Source: Prolixibacteraceae bacterium (GTDB taxonomy: Bacteria; Bacteroidota; Bacteroidia; Bacteroidales; Prolixibacteraceae). Taken from it: a stretch of 53,511 bases of DNA. The notes beneath the pieces were generated by a model, which was given only the letters and a program-made list of their open reading frames with translations, was not told where the DNA came from and searched no databases. Where the stretch lies: positions 1-53,511 of the forward strand of contig JANQII010000218.1 of NCBI GenBank assembly GCA_028282195.1, in the 5' to 3' direction. Of the stretch, positions 15,058-24,438 are shown piece by piece; within the stretch, counting starts at the first letter, position 1; each line of letters opens with the position of its first letter. Both the position numbers and the translations under genes were made by a program.

Positions 15058-16155
15058 ATGAGCAGACACAAAATAAAAATAGGGATATCACAAGGCGATA
15101 TAAATGGAATTGGTTACGAGGTTATTATGAAAACACTTTCAGATAACCGCATTTTAGATATGTGTACCCCAATTGTATATGGATCGCCAAAAGTTGCTGC
15201 CTACCATAGAAAGGCGCTGGAAATGAATAATTTCAATTTTAATAATATTCGTTCTGCCAATGAAGCAGACCCGAAAAGGGCAAATATTATTAATTGCATC
15301 GATGATAATATTCGGGTTGAGCTTGGTAAATCTTCGGAAATAGCAGGTGAGGCTTCATATATGGCATTGGAAACTTCGGTTCGCGATTTGAAAGACGGGT
15401 TAATTGATGCATTGGTAACAGCTCCTATAAATAAAGACAATATCCAGTCTGATAAATTTAATTTCCCCGGGCATACCGAATTTTTAGCTCAGCAATTTGA
15501 GTCTGACGATTACGTGATGTTGATGGTAAGCGAAATGATGAAGATTGGAATTGTGTCAACCCATGTGCCATTGACAAAAGTTCCGGAATTTATAACGAAA
15601 GATCTTATTCTGAAGAAACTTCGGATAATTTCCAGGACACTTGAAGAAGATTTCAGTGTTAAGAAACCACGAATTGCGGTGATGGGCCTGAACCCTCATG
15701 CAGGAGATGGTGGTTTGCTGGGAACTGAAGAAAAAGAAATTATTGCACCTGCAATTGAGCTTGCCAAGGAAGAAGGGATCCTGGCACTTGGGCCATACCC
15801 CAGTGATGGTTTTTTTGGTTCAGGCGATTATACCAAGTTCGATGCAATTTTAGCCATGTACCATGATCAGGGATTGACCCCTTTTAAACTTGCTTCGTTT
15901 GAAAAGGGTGTTAATTATACTGCCGGCCTACCGGTTATCAGAACATCGCCAGCTCATGGAACAGCGTTTGATATAGCAGGAGAAGGAAAAGCATCACCTG
16001 ACTCTTTTAGACAGTCGCTTTACCTGGCTATTGATATTTACAAAAGCCGAAAATTGTATCAGGAAATCAGTAAAAACCCACTAAAAAAATACGAAATCAA
16101 TCCCAATCAGGTTGATGAAAACATAGATCTGCAGACAGAAGATCAGGAGATTTAA
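15058..16155 (+). CDS. pdxA: 4-hydroxythreonine-4-phosphate dehydrogenase
   Basis: PdxA oxidises 4-phosphohydroxy-L-threonine with NAD in the DXP-dependent pathway to pyridoxal phosphate. It is cytoplasmic and metal-dependent. Length 365 residues, slightly above the E. coli size. Visible family motifs are an N-terminal GISQGDINGIGYE, the GHTEFLAQQ metal/substrate region, MYHDQGLTPFKL and the C-terminal TSPAHGTAFDIAGEG. First gene of a tight unit: ruvA begins 4 bp after it. Its promoter is predicted at 14965-14996. Confidence 0.95.
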   Translation: MSRHKIKIGISQGDINGIGYEVIMKTLSDNRILDMCTPIVYGSPKVAAYHRKALEMNNFNFNNIRSANEADPKRANIINCIDDNIRVELGKSSEIAGEASYMALETSVRDLKDGLIDALVTAPINKDNIQSDKFNFPGHTEFLAQQFESDDYVMLMVSEMMKIGIVSTHVPLTKVPEFITKDLILKKLRIISRTLEEDFSVKKPRIAVMGLNPHAGDGGLLGTEEKEIIAPAIELAKEEGILALGPYPSDGFFGSGDYTKFDAILAMYHDQGLTPFKLASFEKGVNYTAGLPVIRTSPAHGTAFDIAGEGKASPDSFRQSLYLAIDIYKSRKLYQEISKNPLKKYEINPNQVDENIDLQTEDQEI

Positions 16156-16159
16156 AACT

Positions 16160-16744
16160 ATGTACGAATACATTCATGGAAAAATAACCGGACTCACCCC
16201 TGCCAATGCAGTTATTGAAGCCGGATCTATTGGTTATTTTATCAATATTTCATTAAACACTTATTCGCTTGTGAATGGAAAAGACCAGGCGAAGCTTTTT
16301 TTACATCAGGTTGTTCGTGAAGATGCCCATTTGTTATATGGTTTTGCAGAAGAAGCAGAACGCGGACTTTTTCGTTTGTTGATCTCTGTGAACGGTATTG
16401 GTTCGAGTACTGCTTTGATGATGCTTTCATCATTAAATCCAGCCGAAATCAGAGATGCAATTTTGAGTGAAAATGTTAATCTTTTAAAAAGCATAAAAGG
16501 CATTGGGGCAAAGACTGCACAGCGAGTAATTATTGACTTAAAAGACAAAATTGGAAAAGGACTGGCTACAGACCAAATTTTAATCTCATCTACAGACAAT
16601 ACTATCAGGAATGAAGCGTTATCTGCATTAGTAATGCTGGGATTTGCCAAAAAGAGTGTTGAGAAGGAGTTGGATAAGATACTGAAAGCGAATCCAAACG
16701 TAACGGTAGAAGAAATGATTAAAATGGCATTAAAAGGCCTGTAA
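16160..16744 (+). CDS. ruvA: Holliday junction branch-migration protein RuvA
   Basis: RuvA binds Holliday junctions as a tetramer and recruits the RuvB helicase in recombination repair. The protein is 194 residues, standard length. The N-terminal OB-fold domain (MYEYIHGKITGL...) is followed by helix-hairpin-helix repeats (FRLLISVNGIGSSTALMML and LLKSIKGIGAKTAQRVIIDLK, about residues 75-130) and the flexible C-terminal domain III that contacts RuvB. It lies 4 bp after pdxA and 18 bp before sprA, so the three are co-transcribed. The pairing of ruvA with sprA recurs in Bacteroidota (from general knowledge). Confidence 0.96.
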   Translation: MYEYIHGKITGLTPANAVIEAGSIGYFINISLNTYSLVNGKDQAKLFLHQVVREDAHLLYGFAEEAERGLFRLLISVNGIGSSTALMMLSSLNPAEIRDAILSENVNLLKSIKGIGAKTAQRVIIDLKDKIGKGLATDQILISSTDNTIRNEALSALVMLGFAKKSVEKELDKILKANPNVTVEEMIKMALKGL

Positions 16745-16762
16745 CTTTGAAAAAACCTGTCA

Positions 16763-19700
16763 TTGAAAACTAGCTTGAAAAATATATTTCTGCTTCTTAT
16801 TTTTTCAGGGATCATTAGTATGGGTTGGGTAAATAAACCAGTCCAAACTACGTCAAAACCTGAAGGTAACTTCATTCAGCAGACAGATACATTTGATATT
16901 GACACAACAGGGGTTCTTCCATACCCTTTCCCCAGGCAAGAAGCTTTTGAATACCCAGAATCAAAAGATAGTTCATTCTTATTTTTGGATAACCCTTCAA
17001 ACCTTCAAAAGGAACTTGAGTTTGATCCGGTAACCGGTGAATATATTTTTTATGAAAAAGTTGGTAACTTTAATTACAGGTTGCCAAAAACAATGTCTTT
17101 GAGGGAATATATTCGTTACGATTTTCAAAATTCAATAAAAAACTATTGGAGGCAGCGTACGAATCAACAAGATATGGAGACGCAAGGTTCCTTCATTCCG
17201 AAACTAACTGTTGGAGGGGAAGCGTTTAACCGAATCTTTGGCGGGAATACGATTGATGTTCGACCTCAAGGATATGTTGAGGTAAGCTTTGGTTACCAGG
17301 TAAATACCACTGAGAACCCGGCAATTCCGGAGAGACTCAGGAAAACCCCTACATTCGATTTTGATCAGAAAATCCAGATGAATGTGATGGGTAACATTGG
17401 TGAAAAAATGAAGATGAGGGTTAACTACAACACCGAGGCTACCTTTGACTACGAAAACAAAATGAATATCGAGTATACTGGACTCGAAGATGAAATACTG
17501 AAAAAAATTGAAGTCGGAAATGTTTCTTTGCCACTGCAAGGATCACTGATTACAGGAGGGACCAACCTTTTTGGTTTGAAAACCGAAATGCAGTTTGGGC
17601 GCTTAAACCTTACAACGATTATTTCTCAAAATAAAGGGGAAACAAAAGTGGTGGAAACTGAAGGCGGTGCACAAAGGACTACCTTTGAATTTGAGGCTTC
17701 TAATTATGATGCCAATCGACATTTTTTCCTTGCTCAGTATTTTAGGGATCAATATGATGTGGCATTGCAAAACCTCCCGATTATTCAGTCTTCGATAACA
17801 ATTAATAAAATTGAAGTTTGGATAACAAATAAATCCGGCAATTATAATGAAGCAAGGAACATCCTTGCTTTGATGGATTTAGGAGAGCATGCATCGAATA
17901 TTTACAACCAGGTTCCTGCTTTTAGAGATGTCGGAGGGCAACCATACCCTGAAAGTATTTATCCTTTCAATGAGGCTAATGGTATGTATAACAGCATTAA
18001 GGATAACTATAGCTCAATCAGGAATGTTGCTCAGATCAATTCAACAATGTCCGGAGTTGGTTTTGGATTTGAAGGAGGTCAGGATTTTGAAAAGATCGAG
18101 TCAGCACGAAAACTGAATCCTTCAGAATATTCTGTTCATGAGACATTGGGGTACATTTCATTGAACTCATCACTGAATGCCGATGAAGTTTTGGCGGTCG
18201 CGTTCAATTATACGGCCAACGGAAAAACCTACCAGGTAGGTGAATTTTCAACGGATGGAATTGAGTCCCCTCAAACCATGATCCTGAAAATGTTGAAGGG
18301 AACGAACCTTTCCCCAAAGCTGCCAACCTGGGATCTGATGATGAAAAACATCTACAGCCTGAATGCATTTCAGTTGACAAATGATGATTTTATACTTGAT
18401 GTTTTATACCTGAACGATTCAACAGGAACGTATATCAATTATTTACCCGAGTCAAACCTGGAAGGGCATATTCTTCTAAATGTATTGAATGTAGACAACT
18501 TAAATTCTCAACTGGATCCTTCAAAAGATGGTGCATTTGACTATATCGAAGGGGTAACGGTTAATTCTGAAAATGGTCGAATAATTTTCCCTGTTGTAGA
18601 ACCCTTTGGGAGTCATCTCCGGGATTCAATAAGCGACCCGGTATTGGCAGAAAAATATGTTTACCAATCATTGTATGACTCTACAAAAACAATTGCAGAA
18701 CAGGATGCTGAGCATAACAAGTTTATTTTGAAGGGAAGTTATAAAGGTTCGTCCAGTTCAGAGATTTCATTGGGAACATTAAATGTTACCAGAGGTTCGG
18801 TAAGAGTAACAGCAGGAGGACGCGAACTGTTAGAAAACATTGACTATACCGTTGATTATACTTTGGGACGTGTAAAAATTATTAATCAGGCATTATTGGA
18901 TTCAGGAACGCCAATCCAAATTGCTACGGACAGTGAAGACTTGTTTAGCGCTCAACGTAAAACAATGCTTGGCGCGTATGCAAATTATACCTTCTCCGAT
19001 AAATTCAATATGGGTGCAACTGTGTTGCATATGAGTGAACGGCCGTTGACCCAAAAAGTTAATTATGGAGAAGATCCCATATCAAATACCATGCTTGGTG
19101 TTGATTTGAGCTACACAACAGAATCCCAACTGCTGACCACTCTGGTAGATAAATTGCCATTTATTCAAACCAAAGAGCCATCTTCAATTACTGCTGAAGC
19201 CGAATTCGCACAACTATTGCCCGGGCACTCAAAAGTTATTGATAAAGCCGGAACAGCATATATTGATGATTTTGAGGCAACCAAAACTTCATTGGATTTG
19301 AAAGCAAGGCAAGCATGGGTTCTGGCAAGTACGCCGCAAAAACAAACAAGTCTTTTCCCTGAAGGGGATTTGAATAATGATTTAGCGTATGGTTACAACC
19401 GTGCAAAGCTGGCCTGGTATGTCATTGATCCATTGTTTTTAAGGAATAATGCCAACACTCCTAATCATATAACGAAATTAGATCAGTCTAACCATTTTGT
19501 CCGTGAAGTTTTTGAGAAAGAGATTTTTCCTGACAGACAAACCCCAACAGGAGTACCAACCAATATTCCGGTACTTGATTTAGCTTATTATCCTGAAGAA
19601 AGGGGACCATATAACTATGATACCCAGGCATCAACTTATTCCGCTGGTGTAAATCCTGATGGGAAATTGGCAATGCCAGAAACACGTTGGGGGGGTATTA

Positions 19701-22700
19701 TGAGGGAAATCCAAACTCCTGATTTTGAGGCAGCAAACATTGAGTTCATTGAATTCTGGATGATGGATCCATTTAAGAATGACACTTTGGGGGAACTTGA
19801 AGGAGGTGATCTGTATTTTAATCTTGGTGATATTTCCGAAGATGTATTGAAAGATTCGCGAAAGGGTTTTGAGAATGGTTTGCCAGAAACAGAATTGATA
19901 ACAGATGTTGATACGACACTTTGGGGTCTTGTTTCACAGAAGCAGCAAATAACCGAGGGATTTATTTCTGATAATTCCGCCCGTCCAAATCAGGATGTTG
20001 GTTTTGATGGTTTGACTGATGCAAATGAGGTTACTTTTTTTAGTAACTACCTGCAAACACTTCAAAATATATTAACCTCAGGTGCTTATCAGGAAGCATT
20101 GGACGATCCGTCAACCGATAACTATCGTTATTATAGAGGATCACAGTATGACGAAGAACAAGCATCAATCCTGGAACGATACAAACAGTACAATGGACCT
20201 CAAGGTAACTCGGTAACTTCTGATAATTCTCCGGAACCATATTCTACTTCAGCTTCTACAATGCCTGACGTAGAGGATATAAATAATGACAATACGCTTA
20301 ATGAATATGAACGCTATTATCAATATCGGGTAAGCCTTCGTCCCGAAGACATGGTGCTTGGCAGTAATTATATTACTGACATACGGGAGGCTTCTGTACA
20401 GCTTGAGAACGGAAAAACTGATGACATTCGCTGGTTTCAGTTTAAAGTCCCAGTTAAGCAACCTGAAGAGGTGTTTGGCTCAATAAGTGATTTTAAGTCC
20501 ATTCGTTTTTTAAGGATGTTTTTAACCCAGTTTGACCACCCGGTTGTATTGCGTTTTGCAACCCTTGATTTGGTTCGGGCAGATTGGAGAAAATATACGC
20601 AGGAGCTTGATAACACAATAGTTTCTACAGAAGAGACTGAATTTGATGTTTCCGCGGTTAACATTGAAGAAAACGGAAGTCGTAAACCGGTAAACTATAT
20701 CCTTCCTCCGGATATTGACAGGGTGATTGACCCCGCAAACCCGCAGTTGCGCGAGCTGAATGAGCAGTCATTGGTTTTGAAGGTGGTTGACCTTGGAATG
20801 GAAGATGCCAAAGCAGCCTATAAAAATATTTACATGGATTTCCGTCAGTATAAACGTTTGCGGTTAGAGGTTCATGCAGAAGAAATTGAGGGTTATCCGT
20901 TAGAAAATGGCGAATTGCAATTCTTCATACGTATGGGCTCTGATTACAAATTCAACTATTACGAATATGAAGTTCCATTGAAGCTTACTGATCATGGTAC
21001 TTACAGAGGAGATGTCCTTCAAGACAGATTAGAAGTTTGGCCGGATGAAAACCGGATCAATATTCCACTTACCCTATTTACGGATGCAAAACAGGCCCGT
21101 AATGCCGAGGTTAGGCAAGCAAATTCAACAGTACGGTTTAATGAGCCTTACTCTGTAAACCATACTGATGAACATGGAAATCAACGGTTGGTAACTGTAA
21201 AAGGTAGTCCAAACCTTGGTAATGTGGAGGTAATGATGGTCGGTATCCGTCATAAACGGGGATCAACTTCAAATCCGAAATCGGTTGAGGTTTGGTTGAA
21301 TGAACTTCGTTTAACAGATTTTGATGAAGATGGCGGTTGGGCTGCGAATGCCCGTGTAACAGCCCGATTGGCCGATTTCGGTTCAGTGGTAATGGCAGGC
21401 CGTACCCGTACTGCAGGCTTTGGAAGCATTGACCAACGAGTAAATCAGCGTGCTATGGATGATCTGGTTGAGTATGATATTTCTTCGAACCTTGAATTGG
21501 GGAAGTTCTTTGGAAATGAATCGAACGTAAGAATTCCAATGTATGTTGGAATTTCCAAAAGTATCAGCAACCCAAAGTACAATCCACTTGATCCTGATAT
21601 TGAAATGAAAGATGCCCTGGACATGGCAGGGTCGAAAGCGGAGAAAGATTCGATCAAGAAAATGTCCCAGGATTTTGTTAGCCGAAAGAACATCAACTTT
21701 ACAAATGTGAAGGTTGACAAAATGAATAAATCCGGCAAACCTCGTTTTTACGATCCCACAAACTTCTCAGTATCTTATTCATATAATGAGTTGAAAAAAA
21801 GAAATATCAACACGGAAATTGATCTTGAGAAAAATTATCGTGGGAACTTCAGCTACAATTTCAACAACAGACCAAAATTGGTTGAGCCATTTAAAAAGTC
21901 GAAACTGCTGAAAGGAAATATTTTCCGGTTGATTAAAGATTTCAATTTTTATCCAATGCCGACCCAGATTTCGTACAGAACTGATTTATACAGGCATTAT
22001 AAGGAAGTTAAGCTTCGGAATATTACCAATCCAAATTTGATTATTCCGCGAACATTTGAAAAGGATTTCATTTGGAACAGGTATTTTGATTTACGCTATA
22101 ATTTAACACGTACTTTGAAAGTTGATTTCTCATCACAATCAACAGCCCGGATTGATGAACCAGAAGGGCGAATCAATAAGCATGATGACGATTATAAAAT
22201 GAAGCGGGATTCCATAATCACCAACCTTCTGAATTTGGGAAGGCCAGTCATGTATCACCACTTGTTTAATGCGTCATATACAGCTCCGTTAAGCAAAATC
22301 CCATTCTTAAACTGGACTACCTTATCCGGGCGTTACCAGGCGATGTATGATTGGACAGCAGGGCCGATAACAGATGAATCAATTGAACTTGGTAATATTG
22401 CAGAAAACTCACGTGTTGCACAAATCAATGGGCAGATTAGCATGCTGAATTTGTATAATAAAGTTCCGTTTCTGAAAGAAGTTAACCAGAAGTACGGAAG
22501 CAGGAGTACCCGTTCTGCAAGAAGTTCGAGGAGCAGGGCAAGGGTTGCCCAACGACCGACAACCAAGCAAACAGAGCCACGTTATAAAGATGTTGAGTAC
22601 AAGGATAATAGTATTAACCTGAAAGCGAATACCGCACGTGCCATCAACCATAAGTTAAAAACAGAGAGTGTCAAGCTTGTTGTTAAAAGTCCGGAAGGGA

Positions 22701-24286
22701 AAGTTATCAAAGGAAAAACCCAGGTTATTAATGAAAACAGGGTGAGCTTTACTCCCGAGGAAGATGTTAAGGGAGCTGTGGTTTTGGTTACCGGGCGTCG
22801 TGAGATTAAAGATGATCTTGGAAGGAAAATTGCTCAATACACTGCCCGTACACTGATGAGTGTTAAGAATATTTCTCTTTCTTTCTCTTCTTCAGATGGT
22901 ACCGTTTTGCCTGGGTTTATGCCTGAGCCGAGCTTCCTGGGGTCAGGAAGCTATAACCCGGATCCGGCCCGTTTTGGGCAGATTGCTTCAAGTACAGCAC
23001 CCGGACTACCGTTCCTGTTTGGGTGGCAGGATAAAAACTTTGCTCGCAAAGCAGCAGAAAAGGGTTGGATTACCAATGACACGACGCTGAATTCACCATT
23101 TCTGATGAACCACAATGAAACGTTTAGTATTCGGGCAAATATTGAACCACTTCCGTTCCTTAGAATCGATTTAAATGCGAATCGTTCTTACTCTGAGAAT
23201 AGCAGTGAGTTTTACAACTTTGATTCGGAAACAGGTGATTTTGAAGCACAAAATAAAACGATACGTGGTAACTTTACCATGTCTATCAATACCTGGAAGA
23301 CTGCTTTCAGCAAAATGGGGGGAGCAGGGGTTCAGGCATCAGAAGCATTCCAAACCATGTTGGATAACCGGGTAATAATTGCGAATAGATTAGCTGCAGG
23401 TAGAATTTCAAATCCAGCAGCAGGATATAACCCGACAGATGCGCATCCTGATTTTCCTGGTTTCCCTACTGGTTTCGGGCCGAATTCACAACAAGTATTA
23501 ATTCCTGCATTTATTGCGGCATATACAGGTCAGGATGCCAATAAGGTTTCATTAAGTCCGTTCCCGTCAATTAAGCATTTGCGTCCGAACTGGAGAATAA
23601 CTTACGATGGAATGGTGTCAAACATTAAAGGCTTGAATAAGGTAATTAAAACATTGAATTTTAACCATTCTTATCGTTCAACTTACAATGTTGGAACATT
23701 CATTTCCAACTTAGGGTATGATGAATCAATTTACGGAGATGGATTTAGCTATGTAACGAATGAATTGAACAGTGATTTTGTGAATCGGTTTGATATAAAC
23801 TCAGTAAGTATTAATGAGCAATTTAGTCCGCTGATTAATATGGATGTGACCTGGGTGAATGATTTAACGACACGTGCCGAAATTAAAAGAAGCCGTAATT
23901 TAACGCTAAACTTTGCCAATAATCAATTAACTGAAGTGTTAAGCAATGAATATATCTTTGGAATTGGTTATCGGTTTCAGCAAATGGACTTAATTATTAA
24001 GACCAAGAATTCACAAAAAGCTTACTCAAACGATTTGAATATCCGGGCTGATGTTTCATTCAGAAAGAACAAAACCATATTAAGAAAATTGACAGAGGTC
24101 GATGATCAGTTAACAGCAGGTCAAAATGCAATTACGATAAAAACGACGGCAGACTATATGTTGAGTGATCGTTTTCAACTGCGTGTTTTCTACGATAAGG
24201 TAATTAACAAACCATTCACATCGTTATCATTCCCAACTTCGAATACAAACTTTGGTTTAAGTTTCCGGTTTACTTTAGCACAGTAA
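16763..24286 (+). CDS. sprA: SprA/Sov outer-membrane translocon of the type IX secretion system
   Basis: Giant (2507 residues) outer-membrane protein of the SprA/Sov family, which forms the 36-stranded barrel through which T9SS cargo crosses the outer membrane. Size agrees with P. gingivalis Sov and Flavobacterium SprA (~2400-2500). A signal peptide covers about residues 1-20 and is followed by the SprA N-terminal region with the conserved LPKTMSLREYIRYDFQ. The start is TTG at 16763: an upstream in-frame stop precludes extension and the first internal ATG would delete the signal peptide. An Arg/Ser-rich low-complexity stretch is at about residues 1910-1935. It follows ruvA by 18 bp. The stop codon overlaps a sequence resembling the ends of the element at 764-944. 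Identification is secure. Confidence 0.96.
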   Translation: MKTSLKNIFLLLIFSGIISMGWVNKPVQTTSKPEGNFIQQTDTFDIDTTGVLPYPFPRQEAFEYPESKDSSFLFLDNPSNLQKELEFDPVTGEYIFYEKVGNFNYRLPKTMSLREYIRYDFQNSIKNYWRQRTNQQDMETQGSFIPKLTVGGEAFNRIFGGNTIDVRPQGYVEVSFGYQVNTTENPAIPERLRKTPTFDFDQKIQMNVMGNIGEKMKMRVNYNTEATFDYENKMNIEYTGLEDEILKKIEVGNVSLPLQGSLITGGTNLFGLKTEMQFGRLNLTTIISQNKGETKVVETEGGAQRTTFEFEASNYDANRHFFLAQYFRDQYDVALQNLPIIQSSITINKIEVWITNKSGNYNEARNILALMDLGEHASNIYNQVPAFRDVGGQPYPESIYPFNEANGMYNSIKDNYSSIRNVAQINSTMSGVGFGFEGGQDFEKIESARKLNPSEYSVHETLGYISLNSSLNADEVLAVAFNYTANGKTYQVGEFSTDGIESPQTMILKMLKGTNLSPKLPTWDLMMKNIYSLNAFQLTNDDFILDVLYLNDSTGTYINYLPESNLEGHILLNVLNVDNLNSQLDPSKDGAFDYIEGVTVNSENGRIIFPVVEPFGSHLRDSISDPVLAEKYVYQSLYDSTKTIAEQDAEHNKFILKGSYKGSSSSEISLGTLNVTRGSVRVTAGGRELLENIDYTVDYTLGRVKIINQALLDSGTPIQIATDSEDLFSAQRKTMLGAYANYTFSDKFNMGATVLHMSERPLTQKVNYGEDPISNTMLGVDLSYTTESQLLTTLVDKLPFIQTKEPSSITAEAEFAQLLPGHSKVIDKAGTAYIDDFEATKTSLDLKARQAWVLASTPQKQTSLFPEGDLNNDLAYGYNRAKLAWYVIDPLFLRNNANTPNHITKLDQSNHFVREVFEKEIFPDRQTPTGVPTNIPVLDLAYYPEERGPYNYDTQASTYSAGVNPDGKLAMPETRWGGIMREIQTPDFEAANIEFIEFWMMDPFKNDTLGELEGGDLYFNLGDISEDVLKDSRKGFENGLPETELITDVDTTLWGLVSQKQQITEGFISDNSARPNQDVGFDGLTDANEVTFFSNYLQTLQNILTSGAYQEALDDPSTDNYRYYRGSQYDEEQASILERYKQYNGPQGNSVTSDNSPEPYSTSASTMPDVEDINNDNTLNEYERYYQYRVSLRPEDMVLGSNYITDIREASVQLENGKTDDIRWFQFKVPVKQPEEVFGSISDFKSIRFLRMFLTQFDHPVVLRFATLDLVRADWRKYTQELDNTIVSTEETEFDVSAVNIEENGSRKPVNYILPPDIDRVIDPANPQLRELNEQSLVLKVVDLGMEDAKAAYKNIYMDFRQYKRLRLEVHAEEIEGYPLENGELQFFIRMGSDYKFNYYEYEVPLKLTDHGTYRGDVLQDRLEVWPDENRINIPLTLFTDAKQARNAEVRQANSTVRFNEPYSVNHTDEHGNQRLVTVKGSPNLGNVEVMMVGIRHKRGSTSNPKSVEVWLNELRLTDFDEDGGWAANARVTARLADFGSVVMAGRTRTAGFGSIDQRVNQRAMDDLVEYDISSNLELGKFFGNESNVRIPMYVGISKSISNPKYNPLDPDIEMKDALDMAGSKAEKDSIKKMSQDFVSRKNINFTNVKVDKMNKSGKPRFYDPTNFSVSYSYNELKKRNINTEIDLEKNYRGNFSYNFNNRPKLVEPFKKSKLLKGNIFRLIKDFNFYPMPTQISYRTDLYRHYKEVKLRNITNPNLIIPRTFEKDFIWNRYFDLRYNLTRTLKVDFSSQSTARIDEPEGRINKHDDDYKMKRDSIITNLLNLGRPVMYHHLFNASYTAPLSKIPFLNWTTLSGRYQAMYDWTAGPITDESIELGNIAENSRVAQINGQISMLNLYNKVPFLKEVNQKYGSRSTRSARSSRSRARVAQRPTTKQTEPRYKDVEYKDNSINLKANTARAINHKLKTESVKLVVKSPEGKVIKGKTQVINENRVSFTPEEDVKGAVVLVTGRREIKDDLGRKIAQYTARTLMSVKNISLSFSSSDGTVLPGFMPEPSFLGSGSYNPDPARFGQIASSTAPGLPFLFGWQDKNFARKAAEKGWITNDTTLNSPFLMNHNETFSIRANIEPLPFLRIDLNANRSYSENSSEFYNFDSETGDFEAQNKTIRGNFTMSINTWKTAFSKMGGAGVQASEAFQTMLDNRVIIANRLAAGRISNPAAGYNPTDAHPDFPGFPTGFGPNSQQVLIPAFIAAYTGQDANKVSLSPFPSIKHLRPNWRITYDGMVSNIKGLNKVIKTLNFNHSYRSTYNVGTFISNLGYDESIYGDGFSYVTNELNSDFVNRFDINSVSINEQFSPLINMDVTWVNDLTTRAEIKRSRNLTLNFANNQLTEVLSNEYIFGIGYRFQQMDLIIKTKNSQKAYSNDLNIRADVSFRKNKTILRKLTEVDDQLTAGQNAITIKTTADYMLSDRFQLRVFYDKVINKPFTSLSFPTSNTNFGLSFRFTLAQ

Positions 24287-24297
24287 GAGACTGTTTT
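24284..24297. repeat. Solo copy of MITE-like terminal sequence
   Basis: TAAGAGACTGTTTT here matches, including the flank, the right end (in reverse complement) of the element at 764-944. It starts on the sprA stop codon. No matching opposite end is found nearby; a weaker direct copy (GGAGACTGCTT) is near 24389. It may be a relic end. Confidence 0.35.
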
Positions 24298-24385
24298 AGT
24301 TGAAAATAAAAATCTCCAAATTTTCCATTTGTTCATACAACTAATCTTGGGATTTGGGTTTTGTTGGATTTGGTATTTCTTACAA

Positions 24386-24417
24386 ATTGGAGACTGCTTA
24401 AAATAAATGTAATTTTG
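24386..24417 (+). promoter_or_regulatory. Predicted promoter of the U32 gene
   Basis: TAATTTTG at 24410-24417 fits the -7 consensus TAnnTTTG, with ATTG at 24386-24389 at a 20-bp spacing as a near-consensus -33 element. The predicted start is about 15 bp before the ATG, so the leader is short. Confidence 0.5.
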
Positions 24418-24438
24418 CGGCATTAATTAGCAGTCGAA

